Below are positions 45,722-56,718 of a DNA stretch of 64,000 bases, in pieces. Under the pieces are notes generated by a model. It made no database searches and had not been told where the DNA came from. It saw only the letters and a list, made by a program, of their open reading frames with translations. The stretch is from Methylococcales bacterium (GTDB taxonomy: Bacteria; Pseudomonadota; Gammaproteobacteria; Methylococcales; Methylomonadaceae): NCBI GenBank assembly GCA_028712795.1, contig JAQTPT010000005.1, positions 1 to 64,000 on the forward strand, in the 5' to 3' direction. Numbering within the stretch: position 1 is the stretch's first letter; each line of letters begins with the position of its first letter. A program made the translations under genes and the position numbers.

Positions 45722-46096
45722 TTATGGCTGTTCAATAATTTCCACCGCATTCCCGTCTGGATCGCGGCAAAAAAGCGCTCTTCGGCCCGAGACGCTCATT
45801 GTATAAAAAACGCCTGCCCTGTTCAAAGCCTCCTGAACAGGCTCGAGTTCCAATGCATTTAAGGCAACATGACGGTCTCGTCCACCATGAACTGGACGCC
45901 CTGTTGTTGGATCTGGATTTTCCAGTTCCAATAAATGAATTTGCTGACCGCCCAACTGGAACCATGCGCCAGGAAAGCCCAAATCTGGCCGATGGACTTT
46001 TTGCAAACCCAGAACTTCGGAGTAAAACTTCATTGAAACGTCTAAATTGGCAACAATAAGACTGGCATGATTCAGGGAAACTATATTTTTTGACAT
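45722..46096 (-). CDS. VOC-superfamily (glyoxalase/bleomycin resistance-like) protein
   Basis: The 124-residue protein has two beta-alpha-beta-beta-beta units: LNHASLIVANLDVSMKFYSE with VLGLQKVHRPD in the first, and HVALNALELEPVQEALNRAG with FCRDPDGNAVEIIEQ in the second. His and Glu residues in these segments are the usual metal ligands. Functions in this superfamily range from glyoxalase to dioxygenase and resistance proteins, and sequence alone does not decide. Length fits a single VOC domain pair. Confidence 0.82.
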   Translation of the reverse strand: MSKNIVSLNHASLIVANLDVSMKFYSEVLGLQKVHRPDLGFPGAWFQLGGQQIHLLELENPDPTTGRPVHGGRDRHVALNALELEPVQEALNRAGVFYTMSVSGRRALFCRDPDGNAVEIIEQP

Positions 46097-46306
46097 TATT
46101 AATGATTGATTTTCTCTTTGTAGGTGTGGAATTATACCGCCTCATACTTCATTGTAAAACAGCTACCTTTTTACAGCCTCAATGCCGGCATCCTGTCTAA
46201 TATCCTCTCTGCGGCGAATATTATTATTTATCACCAGCAATTCCAACTAAATGAGTATGTTAAAAGATTGTAGTGGTATAAAATTAACATTTTTTTAAAG
46301 CCATAA

Positions 46307-46789
<483 letters not shown>

Positions 46790-46795
46790 GAGTAA

Positions 46796-47056
<261 letters not shown>

Positions 47057-47108
47057 CCACAAGTGTGCAGTGCTTGTTAATCTTCGCTTTGCTGGCTTAA
47101 ACTTTGGT

Positions 47109-47140
47109 AAAGCGGTTAAACCCGTGGATTTAACCGCTTT
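47109..47140. terminator. Strong hairpin after the ferredoxin gene
   Basis: AAAGCGGTTAAA (47109-47120) and TTTAACCGCTTT (47129-47140) form a perfect 12-bp stem with the loop CCCGTGGA. It lies about 50 bp after the ferredoxin stop and may act as a terminator, although the following T-run is short. Confidence 0.6.
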
Positions 47141-47385
47141 AAACAAATAAACTGGATTATGTTGCCATGAGAGAGGTTGTTCGGATAAAAACCATGAGAG
47201 TGATTCGAATCATCCCATCCCATCCCAGCCAGCAGGATACGAGTCATCCCAAAGTTAGGAGTTACCCTACCCGCTTCCATTTCAATGCGCTAATTATTTC
47301 CCCTTGCTAGGGGGGTGATTTGGCCGCTAATGTAGCGGTCGAAACCACGCCCGCATGGCTTTTATCTTTACTTATGAATGTATTT
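47141..47385. other. Intergenic region between convergent genes
   Basis: It lies 3' of both the ferredoxin gene and dxs. It has short ATCCC tandem units near 47210-47225 but no recognised gene. Confidence 0.4.
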
Positions 47386-49248
47386 TTATGCGCAGAACGC
47401 TTCAGTCCGGGCAATAATCCCCTGAACATCCAGCCTGCAGATAGCCAACAATTCCTCACGCGTGCCTTGCTCAACAAAGCTGTCTGGCAGTCCAATATTT
47501 AACACCGGAATGAGTATACGTTGCGCTTGCAGGAAGTTATTCACCGCACTGCCTGCGCCACCGGCAATGACATTTTCTTCGACGGTGACAAATATTTCGT
47601 GACTTTTTGCCAGCTCCAGAAGCAGTTTTTCATCGATCGGTTTGACAAAGCGCATGTTAACTACGGTTGCCTCAAAGTGCTTGCCTGCTGCCAAGGCTGG
47701 TGTCACCATGCTTCCCCAAGCCAGAATGGCGATACGGCTGCCTTGATGACGAATCTCGGCTTTACCTAACGGCAATGCCGACATAGCTTTTTGCACGGCG
47801 ACGCCGGGGCCTTTGCCGCGTGGATAACGAACGGAAGCAGGGCCTTCATGTATAAATCCGGTATAGAGCATTTGCCTGCATTCATTTTCATCGGCAGGCG
47901 CCATAATCAGCATGTTGGGTATACAGCTCAAGTAACTGTAATCGAAACTACCCGCATGGGTGGGGCCATCTGGGCCAACCAATCCCGCCCGATCCAGCGC
48001 AAACAGTACATCCAGGTTTTGAATGGCAACATCATGGATCAACTGGTCATAAGCACGTTGCAAAAAGGTTGAATAAATGGCAACCACCGGTTTTGCGCCC
48101 TGACAGGCTTGCCCCGCCGCCAAGGTTACCGCGTGTTGTTCGGCAATCGCGACATCGAAGTAGCGCTTGGGGTACTGTTCGGAAAACTTCACCAGACCGG
48201 AGCCTTCCCGCATGGCTGGGGTAATTCCCAACAGGCGTTCGTCCCGTTCGGCCATATCGCATAACCAGTTGCCAAACACTTCGGTGTAGGTAGGATGCGG
48301 AGACGGCGCTGACTTGGGTAAGGAATCCAGACGGGGGTCAAACGCGGGCACGCCATGGTAAGCCAATGGGTCTTTTTCAGCCGGGAGGTAACCTTTGCCC
48401 TTTTTGGTGACTATGTGCAAAAAGCGCGGGCCGGTAATCGCCTTAAGGTTTTCCAGTGTGGACACCAGCATTTCCAGGTCATGGCCGTCAATCGGGCCAA
48501 TATAATTGAAGCCGAGTTCCTCAAATAACGTACCGGGGACAATCATGCCTTTCATGTGTTCTTCAGTCCGTCGCGCCAGTTCCCAGACGCTTGGCATTTT
48601 GCTCAGGGCTTTTTTGCTTTCTTCGCGCATCGACGAATAAAATTTGCTGGACAATATCTTGGTCAGATAATTGTTCATCGCCCCGACCGGCGGTGAAATC
48701 GACATGTCGTTGTCGTTCAGAATCACCAACAGATTCGCATCAATCGCCCCGGCATGGTTCATGGCTTCATAAGCCATGCCGCCGGTGATGCTGCCATCTC
48801 CGATAATCGCCACCATCTGCTTGTCTTCGCCTTTCAGTTCCGAGGCTATGGCCATGCCTAATGCGGCACTGATTGAGGTACTGGAATGTCCGACCCCAAA
48901 GGCGTCGTATTCACTCTCAGCCCGGCTCGGAAACGCCGACACGCCATGCAGGGTACGAATAGTGGTCATCCGCTCTTTGCGGCCGGTCAGAATTTTGTGC
49001 GGATACGCCTGATGACCGACATCCCAGACCAACTGGTCTGACGGCGTATCGAAAACAAAATGCAGAGCCACAGTGAGTTCGACCGTACCCAATCCCGCCG
49101 AAAAGTGCCCACCGGAAATACTTACGGTATGGGTTAAATAATCCCGCAATTCTTTCGCCAGGGGCTTAAGCTGCTCTTTCTTGAGTTTACGGACATCGGC
49201 GGGTGTATTGATTCCGTTAAGTAATGGGTAATCAGGTAATGTATTCAT
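47386..49248 (-). CDS. dxs: 1-Deoxy-D-xylulose-5-phosphate synthase
   Basis: The 620-residue thiamine-diphosphate enzyme has [20 protein letters not shown], the ThDP motif [18 protein letters not shown]...[28 protein letters not shown] and [16 protein letters not shown]. It condenses pyruvate and glyceraldehyde 3-phosphate, the entry step of the MEP isoprenoid pathway. It is the last gene of the minus-strand hopanoid operon, one base after copD, so precursor supply is coupled to hopanoid synthesis. Length is normal. Confidence 0.96.
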   Translation of the reverse strand: MNTLPDYPLLNGINTPADVRKLKKEQLKPLAKELRDYLTHTVSISGGHFSAGLGTVELTVALHFVFDTPSDQLVWDVGHQAYPHKILTGRKERMTTIRTLHGVSAFPSRAESEYDAFGVGHSSTSISAALGMAIASELKGEDKQMVAIIGDGSITGGMAYEAMNHAGAIDANLLVILNDNDMSISPPVGAMNNYLTKILSSKFYSSMREESKKALSKMPSVWELARRTEEHMKGMIVPGTLFEELGFNYIGPIDGHDLEMLVSTLENLKAITGPRFLHIVTKKGKGYLPAEKDPLAYHGVPAFDPRLDSLPKSAPSPHPTYTEVFGNWLCDMAERDERLLGITPAMREGSGLVKFSEQYPKRYFDVAIAEQHAVTLAAGQACQGAKPVVAIYSTFLQRAYDQLIHDVAIQNLDVLFALDRAGLVGPDGPTHAGSFDYSYLSCIPNMLIMAPADENECRQMLYTGFIHEGPASVRYPRGKGPGVAVQKAMSALPLGKAEIRHQGSRIAILAWGSMVTPALAAGKHFEATVVNMRFVKPIDEKLLLELAKSHEIFVTVEENVIAGGAGSAVNNFLQAQRILIPVLNIGLPDSFVEQGTREELLAICRLDVQGIIARTEAFCA

Positions 49249-49249
49249 A

Positions 49250-50914
49250 TTAGTAAAGGGGCTCGCGATAGAACATCAGGATGATGCCAATCTGAAACAG
49301 GGCGGCAACAGAAATAAAACCGGCAATCTCTTTTCCAGGTTTGTCCAGCTTTAATTCAAGCCAACGGCCACATGCCAAAATAAGCGAAAAAATACCCATT
49401 GTAGTGTGACCAACCTGGATAAGAAATGTACTTTTAGCCTGGAAGCCGACATGAGAATGGGTAAGCAACATTAAACCACCGAAAGCTGCCAACAGGGGAA
49501 ATACGAAAGGGAGCTTGCTGCCGGGATTTTTGGTCAATCTGGCGCTCAGCTCGATAATGCCCAGAACAAACACCAGCAAAGTCGCAATTCTATGTTGCAA
49601 TACTTCACCGTTATTAAAAGTGCTTTCCCAAAACCCTATCGGCCCCAAAGGCCAGGTTTCAGCATCACTACGGAAAAATAGAAAAATACCCAGAAAGACA
49701 AAACCCAATGGCCAATACCGGGTTAAGGGCAAGTATTTATCGAAAGCTGAAAAAGCGGAAGGCAAATGCTTTATATAAGAAAGCATGGCAAAAAAGCTCA
49801 TCGTCGTTAGAAAAATACCAGCAATGTTGTGGTTATAATTTGACCATTCGGTTGCCGCTATTGATGGCACTTGATCAATAATGGCAACCCTGCCCGCCTC
49901 ACCCGCTATCAATGCTATATGGCTAGGCGAACTGGTTTGGGGAATTTGCGGGCTGAAGGTGTTTAACACTTCCTGCCAACTTGCCGTTAATGTCGGGATA
50001 TCGATCGCCGGCGGTTGCGAAGCCAGACTGGCAGCGGTAAATAACAAGGTGATTAAGACAAATGTTTCCGCTTCAATATAATAAGGGACGCGGTTGTTTA
50101 GCGCATAAGAATTGCCGGAAACGCCGTTTTCAAACACGGCGCTTTTATTCAACCAGGCGAAACCCAGAGCCAGAGACAATAATGTGATTTTTACCATTAA
50201 CAAATTGCCGTAGCCCGTGCCGACCAGCCCATTCCAGGTATCGATGTACTGCAACGCAATCGGCAACCCCGAGATGAGAATCATGGCAACCGAGGCTATG
50301 CCAAACTTTGAGAAACGGCGTAGCATTAATGGCCATAATTCGGCTGGAACCAATTTGCTTTGCTTCAAAAGCCAGAGATTGACCAGTTGGAAAATTCCGC
50401 CGATCCAGGCGGCGGCGGCCAGTTGGTGGATGACCGTCAGCGACATTAGAACAAGCCGGTTATCAAAACGCCCCGCCGCATGCACCAGCCATGCGCCTGA
50501 AATAATCATGGGGATGGCCACAACAACCGCAGTGACCCAGTGTGTCCTGGAAAACGGATTTTTACTCAGGTATTGATAACAGTAACCCGCCAAAAATACA
50601 GTCAGCAGCGTGCGTATAACGCCGCCGATGAATTGGGCCGTACCCGCGAATTCAGGAAATGGCCAACGATCAAGCACGGCGGTCATCAACCAGATTTTAA
50701 GAATTATTTTAAAAAGCTGCGCCGCGGCCAATAAAAAACCGCCTTTGTAAATAAGCGTTATTGTTTTTTGTAGCAATACTGCGTTGTATCCGTTCTGATT
50801 ATTCCACGGACGCAAAACAAAAAGTCCCCAGAACAGGCCCCCGATTACTAATGAAAAACAAATCAGATCAAAGCCGCCTATCAGAGAGTCGAGAAAATCA
50901 GCTATACCCGCCAT
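49250..50914 (-). CDS. copD: CopD-family copper-related membrane protein with extra C-terminal membrane domain
   Basis: The 554-residue protein is almost all membrane helices. The first 300 residues match CopD ([48 protein letters not shown]-type His positions). The last 220 form a second membrane domain with conserved His in [45 protein letters not shown] and [11 protein letters not shown]. CopD is thought to help copper cross the inner membrane. It is preceded by copC (8-bp gap) and followed by dxs, inside the hopanoid operon. The long second domain is an addition to plain CopD. Confidence 0.8.
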   Translation of the reverse strand: MAGIADFLDSLIGGFDLICFSLVIGGLFWGLFVLRPWNNQNGYNAVLLQKTITLIYKGGFLLAAAQLFKIILKIWLMTAVLDRWPFPEFAGTAQFIGGVIRTLLTVFLAGYCYQYLSKNPFSRTHWVTAVVVAIPMIISGAWLVHAAGRFDNRLVLMSLTVIHQLAAAAWIGGIFQLVNLWLLKQSKLVPAELWPLMLRRFSKFGIASVAMILISGLPIALQYIDTWNGLVGTGYGNLLMVKITLLSLALGFAWLNKSAVFENGVSGNSYALNNRVPYYIEAETFVLITLLFTAASLASQPPAIDIPTLTASWQEVLNTFSPQIPQTSSPSHIALIAGEAGRVAIIDQVPSIAATEWSNYNHNIAGIFLTTMSFFAMLSYIKHLPSAFSAFDKYLPLTRYWPLGFVFLGIFLFFRSDAETWPLGPIGFWESTFNNGEVLQHRIATLLVFVLGIIELSARLTKNPGSKLPFVFPLLAAFGGLMLLTHSHVGFQAKSTFLIQVGHTTMGIFSLILACGRWLELKLDKPGKEIAGFISVAALFQIGIILMFYREPLY

Positions 50915-50922
50915 TGAATGCC

Positions 50923-51279
50923 CTATTGAGATACTGAAAAATGAATAACGTCTTCAGTTAAATGGCCATCAGCAGCGAAGACTTTAAATCTTAGGGCATA
51001 ATCACCTGATTCCAACGGGGGAATATGGATAATAATCTGCCCCTGCTTAGTGCCGTTTTCAGCTTGTAATAGCTCATGTTTATCGCCTTTCCGCACTAAA
51101 AAGATTTGCGACAGGCCCAGCTCAATTTTGGAATTAAAAGTAAGCTCCACTTTGCCTTGTTGATTAACATGAATGGGCGCAACTTTTAATGAATAATCCG
51201 TCACAACAGCATGGGCGGAAACTAGCGCTGTCTGTCCCAAAGACAGCAATAACAGGGTTAGCTGAAACAGCTTTTTCAT
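50923..51279 (-). CDS. copC: CopC periplasmic copper-binding protein
   Basis: The 118-residue precursor has a signal peptide ending VSA, so the mature protein begins with His23 (HAVVTDYSLK), the N-terminal copper ligand of CopC. The second site residues Asp104 and His106 are in AADGHLTEDV. These correspond to the His1/Asp83/His85 copper(II) site described for CopC of a methanotroph. The fold is a small beta-barrel (KVELTFNSKIELGLSQIFLV). It should pass copper to CopD, encoded next, for import or storage. It follows hpnO at 12 bp. Confidence 0.88.
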   Translation of the reverse strand: MKKLFQLTLLLLSLGQTALVSAHAVVTDYSLKVAPIHVNQQGKVELTFNSKIELGLSQIFLVRKGDKHELLQAENGTKQGQIIIHIPPLESGDYALRFKVFAADGHLTEDVIHFSVSQ

Positions 51280-51291
51280 TCTCTTTTTTCC

Positions 51292-52683
51292 TCAGTGACT
51301 TTTTTTGCTTTTTAAAGCGTGTCCAGCCAGATTTTTGCCTAAATCCCAAATGGAGCCGGGTATTTGATGCGTATCCGCAATGGCTTTATCGAATGCACTG
51401 ACAATATGGTCACGGTCTTTTTGAGTCAGGCTTAATGGCGGCAAAAGTTTGACCACATTCATGCCATGCCCCGCAACTTGAGTCAGAATGTGGTGTTCTT
51501 TAAATAAAGGTATCGTGACCATCTGACAGAACAAGCCCTTGTTGGCGGCTTCCAGCATGGCCCAAGCGGCTTTTAAGGTCAGGCTTTTAGGCGATTGAAA
51601 TTCAATCGCAATCATCATACCCTTCCCTCTTGCTTCTTTAAGGAATTCATATTTTCCAGACAATGCATTTAAACTGTTAATAATATCAGTGCCCATTTTT
51701 AAACTGTTTTCCACCAGCTTTTCTTCTTCCATTACATGCAAAGTGGCTAAACCAGCGGCCATCGCCAAATTATTTTTACCGAAGGTTGAACCATGCACAA
51801 CTGCCCTATCCATCCGGTTAAAAACGCTATCCATGATCTTATGCGTCATAGCCACTGCGCCGACAGGCACAAAACCGCCGGACAAGGCTTTAGCCATGCA
51901 AATCATATCCGGTTTAGCGTTCCAATGATCTATTGCCCAAAATTTACCGGTGCGTCCCAAACCTGTTTGGACTTCGTCAGCGACAAACAACGTACCGTAT
52001 TTTTTACATAAACGCTCCACTTCAGGCAAATAATTATCATCAGGTACATTAACGCCTTTACCCTGAACCGGTTCAACGAAAAAAGCGGCAACGTCCTTAT
52101 TGCTCAAAGCCTTTTCCAGTGCTTCAATATCATTAAACGGTATGGGGCTACAACCCGGCAATAACGGGCCAAAACCTTCACGAAAAATCTCATCGCCATT
52201 CAAGGATAATGCGCCCATTGTCAGCCCATGATAGCCGTGATCACAAAAAACTATTTTTTCACGTTTGGTGCTATAGCGGGCAAATTTGATGGCGGCTTCT
52301 AGGGCTTCGGTTCCTGAATTGCAAAAAAACATCTTATCAATGCTATCCGGGGTCGTTTTCAAAAGTTCTTTGGCCAGTAAGCCGCTGAGAATGGAGACGT
52401 CAAGCTGCACAAGATTCGGCAATTCCAGCGTTAAAGTCTCTTTTAATGCGTTAATAACCGTAGGATGGTTTCGACCAATAGCAAATACGCCAAAACCACT
52501 TAACAAATCCAGATACTCAGTACCGGCCTGATCATAAAGATATTGTCCAACAGCCCGTTGATAATGACGGTCATAACCTATGGTCTTTAACATTCTTACC
52601 ATTTGGTTATTAAGATGCTGCTCATGCAGATCAAATTTATCAGTGCTATGTTGGGCAATCAGTTCGGCAATGCTGAAATTCAT
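51292..52683 (-). CDS. hpnO: Hopanoid aminotransferase HpnO (class III PLP)
   Basis: The 463-residue class III aminotransferase has YLDLLSGFGVFAIGRNHPTV, FFCNSGTEALEAAIKFARYS, FVADEVQTGLGRTGKFWAID and the PLP Lys265 in MICMAKALSGG. In context it is HpnO, which aminates the ribose-derived side chain to give aminobacteriohopanetriol, the base of 35-aminohopanoids common in methanotrophs. It lies downstream of sqs-shc-hpnG and upstream of copC. Ornithine or acetylornithine aminotransferase is the general alternative but is less likely here. Confidence 0.85.
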   Translation of the reverse strand: MNFSIAELIAQHSTDKFDLHEQHLNNQMVRMLKTIGYDRHYQRAVGQYLYDQAGTEYLDLLSGFGVFAIGRNHPTVINALKETLTLELPNLVQLDVSILSGLLAKELLKTTPDSIDKMFFCNSGTEALEAAIKFARYSTKREKIVFCDHGYHGLTMGALSLNGDEIFREGFGPLLPGCSPIPFNDIEALEKALSNKDVAAFFVEPVQGKGVNVPDDNYLPEVERLCKKYGTLFVADEVQTGLGRTGKFWAIDHWNAKPDMICMAKALSGGFVPVGAVAMTHKIMDSVFNRMDRAVVHGSTFGKNNLAMAAGLATLHVMEEEKLVENSLKMGTDIINSLNALSGKYEFLKEARGKGMMIAIEFQSPKSLTLKAAWAMLEAANKGLFCQMVTIPLFKEHHILTQVAGHGMNVVKLLPPLSLTQKDRDHIVSAFDKAIADTHQIPGSIWDLGKNLAGHALKSKKSH

Positions 52684-52815
52684 ATTAGATTTTCAAGGGT
52701 TAAAGGTTAAAGATATTTTGAGTAAGGCAAAGTGTGTAAGTGGCTTGCATTTTACTTTGCATCTTAAGTTAAACTCTTTTATCAAAACGAATACAGTCCA
52801 AAATGGCAAGCCATT
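52684..52815. other. Gap with an AAGGT-type repeat
   Basis: AAGGGTTAAAGGTTAAAGAT occurs just upstream of hpnO on the plus strand (its complement on the gene strand). It is another member of the AAGGT/ACCTT set. Otherwise nothing is recognised. Confidence 0.4.
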
Positions 52816-53553
52816 TCAGATAGTTGCTGCATTTAAGCAGTTAACGCCAGCCACCGTGTCAAGATGTTTGGCAACCAATTTTAACGTTTTCTTTGCCGCA
52901 TTAAAGTACATGCCCAGCTTTATCAATCCGGGCAACTCTGCAGGGTGTAGAAAAAGAAAAAATAATAATTTTCCTAACGCAACTTCACCCTGATCGTTCA
53001 GCGAATAGCGAATGGCCTGGGGTAAGCTCATATCAACCGGATCGACAATGGCGCGAATGACCAGAAACGGCATTGTGTATTGCCTTGCGACCTTGGCAAT
53101 AGCGACGCTTTCCATATCCAGCGCAACTGCACCCGTTAGCGCAAACAATTGTTTTTTTTCCATGCGGGTTGAAACAATGCTTGTACTCTCAGCTAAACGA
53201 CCACAATGAACGGCTAATAATGTCGCCAGTCTTTCTTTTGTATAGCTGTGCCAGTCGGTAGAGACGCAACATTTTGCGTCTCTACGCCCCTCGGCATCTA
53301 TCAGCTCATCGGCCAGAACCAAGTCACCCGGTTTTAATGTTCCACTGAGCGCTGCCGCGCAACCCCAGCTTATGAGCCGGGCCGCGCCCTTAGTAACCAG
53401 CAGTTCGGCCGCCGACCGGGCATTTATAGAACCCGCTCCTGAATAAGCAACCACTATCTTATCAGCAAGGAAGAGACAATTCCCTTTATCAATTTTTTTA
53501 GGCGTCAGGGTAGCCAGTTCTTCAGGTAAGGCAACAACAATACCTGTGATCAT
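52816..53553 (-). CDS. hpnG: Adenosylhopane nucleosidase/phosphorylase HpnG, with an inserted palindromic repeat
   Basis: The 245-residue protein has the nucleoside phosphorylase pattern TGIVVALPEELATLTPKKI, VAYSGAGSINARSAAELLV, LISWGCAAALSGTLKPGDLV, LDMESVAIAKVA and PFLVIRAIVDPVD. HpnG removes adenine from adenosylhopane to give ribosylhopane. A 28-bp palindrome (53258-53285) lies inside the gene and is translated as about ten residues, RRDAKCCVST, between IDAEG and DWHSY. The frame stays open. It overlaps shc by four bases. Whether the enzyme tolerates the insert is unknown. Confidence 0.85.
   Translation of the reverse strand: MITGIVVALPEELATLTPKKIDKGNCLFLADKIVVAYSGAGSINARSAAELLVTKGAARLISWGCAAALSGTLKPGDLVLADELIDAEGRRDAKCCVSTDWHSYTKERLATLLAVHCGRLAESTSIVSTRMEKKQLFALTGAVALDMESVAIAKVARQYTMPFLVIRAIVDPVDMSLPQAIRYSLNDQGEVALGKLLFFLFLHPAELPGLIKLGMYFNAAKKTLKLVAKHLDTVAGVNCLNAATI
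53258..53285. repeat. 28-bp palindromic repeat, copy 2, inside hpnG
   Basis: GTAGAGACGCAA and TTGCGTCTCTAC are perfect 12-base arms around four bases (CATT). The intergenic copy at 6381-6408 has the same length and nearly the same sequence. Here it lies within a coding region without breaking the frame. Confidence 0.85.
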
Positions 53554-55523
53554 TTCTTGTTAAGTTCGTTGCGGTAACGAGCCAACGCCCAAAGCGGGAA
53601 AAATTTATCATAACCATGGTATTTAAGATAAAAAACCCTGGGAAATCCGGGAGCAGTAAAACATTTATCATTCCAAACGCCATCGGCTTGCTGATGGTGC
53701 AAGATAAAATCAATCCCTGCCTTTACTTCGGGGCTTTGCGCTTCGCCCGCAGCCATCAGACCTAACACAGCCCACGCTGTCTGAAAAGCAGTGCTAAAAC
53801 GGTAACTTCCGCTAACACTCTTATCGTGATAGCTGTAATTATCCTCGCCCCAACCGCCATCCTCACGCTGCATACTTTTTAACCATTTTACAGCGTTGGT
53901 GTAAACTGGATCAGTTTTAGGCAGGTTGGTTTGCTCCAATCCAAGCAAAACAGACCAGGTGCCGTAAATATAGTTGGTTCCCCAACGGCCAAACCAGGAG
54001 CCATCCTCTTCTTGTTCGCTACGAATATATTCAATAGTGCGCTTTAAAGCCGGCAGATATTCAGCATGATCCTGAGCAACTCTGGCCATCAGCATCGCGC
54101 AACGCGCACTGACATCGGATGTAGGGGGATCTAATAAAGCCCCGTGGTCGGCAAAAGGAATTTCATCAAGATAATAGCAGGTGTTATCGACATCAAATGC
54201 CCCGTAACCCCCGTTTTCCGATTGCATGCCCACTATCCATCGGGTTGCCCGATGTATTGATTCATCCAAATCAGGTAAGTTTGATTCTGCCATGGCAAAG
54301 CCAACGACAGCCGTATCATCAACATCGGGATAATAAGGGTTTTCAAACTGGAAAGCCCAACCGCCACCCGCCAAATCAGGCTTGGAATTACGCCAGTCGC
54401 CCGGCTCATCCGACAACTGTTTGCTTTTAAGCCAGTTATATGCACGAGTCAGGGCCGGGTTAGTCAATGGATGAACTGAGTTCCTGTCTTTATCAGCTTC
54501 CTGTAATGCTAATGCTGCTAACGCCGTGTCCCAAACAGGCGATAAGCAAGGCTGGCAATAGGCATCATGCTCGTTAATAACCAGTAATTTATCGATAGCC
54601 TTGCGAGCGGTGACAATAAGCTCATGATCTTTGGGCATATCCAGCAGCAGCAAAGCTTGATAAGCCGCCATCATAGCAGGCGCAATACCACCCAATCCGT
54701 CTTCACCGTTCAGGCGTTCAATAATCCAGTCTTTTGCTTTTTGAATCGCAAGATCATGTGCTTTTTTGGGGATTAATGGGCGCGTTGCGCGACCAAAAAA
54801 ATCCAGACTTAAAAAAACTTTATTTAACACGGTTCTTTCAGGGAAATAGTGCTGCTCTTTGTCAGGGTGCGTGACAAAAAGCTCCAGTATGCCGACCTTG
54901 TTCGGGTTTTTAGCTGTCGCTTTTAGCGTACATAGAATGAACAACGGCACCATAACCGTTCTCGACCAGTAGGCGACTTTGTCTAAATGAAACGGAAACC
55001 AGCTGGGAAACAACATGATTTCCACTGGAATATAAGGCACCCCGCGCCAAGGCAACTGCTCAAAGGTTGCCAGCGCAATGCGCGTAAAAACATTGGCTTT
55101 TGCAGCCCCTCCCCTGCTTAAGATGTAATTTCTCAGTCGGGTCATATGCGTTGCGTCCGGAGAATCGCCTGCCAGCTTTAAGGCATAATAAACCTTGACA
55201 CTGCAACTGATGTCGCCTGGACCGCCGGTAAACAAAGGATAACTGCCGTCTTTAGACTGATGGGATCTCAAATAATTGGCTATTTTGGCTTGCAAGGGTT
55301 CATCAATATCTCCGAGATAATGCATCATCAAAATGTATTCTGACGGAATAGTGCAGTCAGCTTCCAGTTCGAACACCCAGTTGCCGTCTTTGTCCTGCAG
55401 GCTCAACAGTTTATCCTGTGCTCTGCTAATGGCTTTATTGAGGTTGTAGGCCTTGGAATATATGGCTGTTGATGAACTGGATACATTGCCAATATGGGGT
55501 TGTGTATTAGTGTCTGTAAACAT
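53550..55523 (-). CDS. shc: Squalene-hopene cyclase
   Basis: The 657-residue enzyme has the acid motif DVDDTA (400-405), which protonates squalene, and repeated QW motifs such as QDKDGNWVFELEADCTIPSE, GSYPLF, GGYGAFDVDN, DGSWFGRWG and EDGGWGED. It cyclises squalene to hopene/hopanol at the inner membrane. The gene follows squalene synthase by 10 bp and overlaps hpnG by four bases, so it is in the middle of one operon. Length agrees with bacterial cyclases. Confidence 0.97.
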   Translation of the reverse strand: MFTDTNTQPHIGNVSSSSTAIYSKAYNLNKAISRAQDKLLSLQDKDGNWVFELEADCTIPSEYILMMHYLGDIDEPLQAKIANYLRSHQSKDGSYPLFTGGPGDISCSVKVYYALKLAGDSPDATHMTRLRNYILSRGGAAKANVFTRIALATFEQLPWRGVPYIPVEIMLFPSWFPFHLDKVAYWSRTVMVPLFILCTLKATAKNPNKVGILELFVTHPDKEQHYFPERTVLNKVFLSLDFFGRATRPLIPKKAHDLAIQKAKDWIIERLNGEDGLGGIAPAMMAAYQALLLLDMPKDHELIVTARKAIDKLLVINEHDAYCQPCLSPVWDTALAALALQEADKDRNSVHPLTNPALTRAYNWLKSKQLSDEPGDWRNSKPDLAGGGWAFQFENPYYPDVDDTAVVGFAMAESNLPDLDESIHRATRWIVGMQSENGGYGAFDVDNTCYYLDEIPFADHGALLDPPTSDVSARCAMLMARVAQDHAEYLPALKRTIEYIRSEQEEDGSWFGRWGTNYIYGTWSVLLGLEQTNLPKTDPVYTNAVKWLKSMQREDGGWGEDNYSYHDKSVSGSYRFSTAFQTAWAVLGLMAAGEAQSPEVKAGIDFILHHQQADGVWNDKCFTAPGFPRVFYLKYHGYDKFFPLWALARYRNELNKK

Positions 55524-55533
55524 AATTACGTCC

Positions 55534-56634
55534 TTAAAGGTCTGAGTTGGCTTTTGAGGAAGGTAAGGAATAAGTCCAGCCGGGCGCTTTCAGCTCCCGG
55601 CCGGTTAAATTAAAAAGTAAAGTCAACAACATATTGCTTCGACCCGCTAACCGGGTCGCAAGAATCGTTGCCTTAACACTCTTACGGGTGATTTTAACCT
55701 GATCAGAATGCTTGAAGTCCGGGTTTTGTTTGATCTTTCTTAAGGTCAACACAGCCATGCCCAACGCCCAGAGACAGAAGTTGCGAATACCTGTTTCATG
55801 AGCCGGTATTTTTTGAGTGTATATCAAGGCGTTGTGCAAATGACCGTGAGCAATACTGATCAGGTGCTCCAGACCTATTCTGAATCTTTCGTCATCCGTT
55901 TCAGTGTTTAAGTTTTTAAGATCAAAACCCGTCTCGGTAAAAATATCTTGTGGTAACCAGCAAACCCCACGCTGAGCATCATCCCAAATATCTTTTAATA
56001 TATTGGTCATTTGCAAGCCTTGCCCAAAAGAAACCGCTGAAGTCAGTAGCTCTTCTCTATGCCGGGCGATTTCAGGCGAGTAATGGCAAAAGAGTTTCGC
56101 CAGCATTTCGCCCACGCAACCCGCTACGTAGTAACAATACCGATCCATATCGGCAAGCGTCGCTAAGCCGCCGTGAAGATCCTGAGCCTGAAATATTGGC
56201 ATGCCTTCGGCCATGGTTTCTACGCAACAAGCCAGCGCATCAATTTGATCATCATCAAATGTATGAGTAATTTCTATAACCCGGGGCAGCACATGGATTA
56301 ATGTGTGTTCAGCAGGGATGGTCTGATCAGAAAGTAATGGCGCAAGATCTACGGCAAAAGGCTCGGAATTTAACCCTGTTTTTACTACCTCTATGAACTC
56401 GGAACAAAAATATTTTTTCTGCGAGGCAGATAATGAAACCTCATCCTCAATAGTGTCGACAATACGGCATAAAAGATAAGCGTTGGCGACCGCGCCATAA
56501 AGTTTCTCAGGTAACTGTGGAATAGTTAGAGCAAATGTTCTCGAAACACCTTCAAGCAATAGCGTCTGAAAGTCATTATCGGACAATTGGCTCAATGATT
56601 TGGGGTTATCCAAAGAAATTCGGGTTTCGCTCAT
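55534..56634 (-). CDS. sqs: Squalene synthase (phytoene/squalene synthase family)
   Basis: From ATG 56634 (MSETRISLDNPKS) the protein has 366 residues; an upstream ATG at 56718 adds 28 residues of unusual composition and is less likely. The Asp-rich motifs are LLCRIVDTIEDEV and MTNILKDIWDDAQRG. YCYYVAGCVGEMLAKLFC also fits. This resembles the single-enzyme squalene synthase reported from Methylococcus rather than the HpnC/D/E route, and no hpnC, hpnD or hpnE is present. It joins two farnesyl diphosphates to squalene and is the first gene of the operon. No strong ribosome-binding site is visible. Confidence 0.85.
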   Translation of the reverse strand: MSETRISLDNPKSLSQLSDNDFQTLLLEGVSRTFALTIPQLPEKLYGAVANAYLLCRIVDTIEDEVSLSASQKKYFCSEFIEVVKTGLNSEPFAVDLAPLLSDQTIPAEHTLIHVLPRVIEITHTFDDDQIDALACCVETMAEGMPIFQAQDLHGGLATLADMDRYCYYVAGCVGEMLAKLFCHYSPEIARHREELLTSAVSFGQGLQMTNILKDIWDDAQRGVCWLPQDIFTETGFDLKNLNTETDDERFRIGLEHLISIAHGHLHNALIYTQKIPAHETGIRNFCLWALGMAVLTLRKIKQNPDFKHSDQVKITRKSVKATILATRLAGRSNMLLTLLFNLTGRELKAPGWTYSLPSSKANSDL

Positions 56635-56718
56635 AATATTTATTGATGCAGGCCCAAGTTGGGTTAGTAAATTGGTTGATGGCAATAATAGCTTGTTTGT
56701 TGGTATTTTGCAAAGCAA

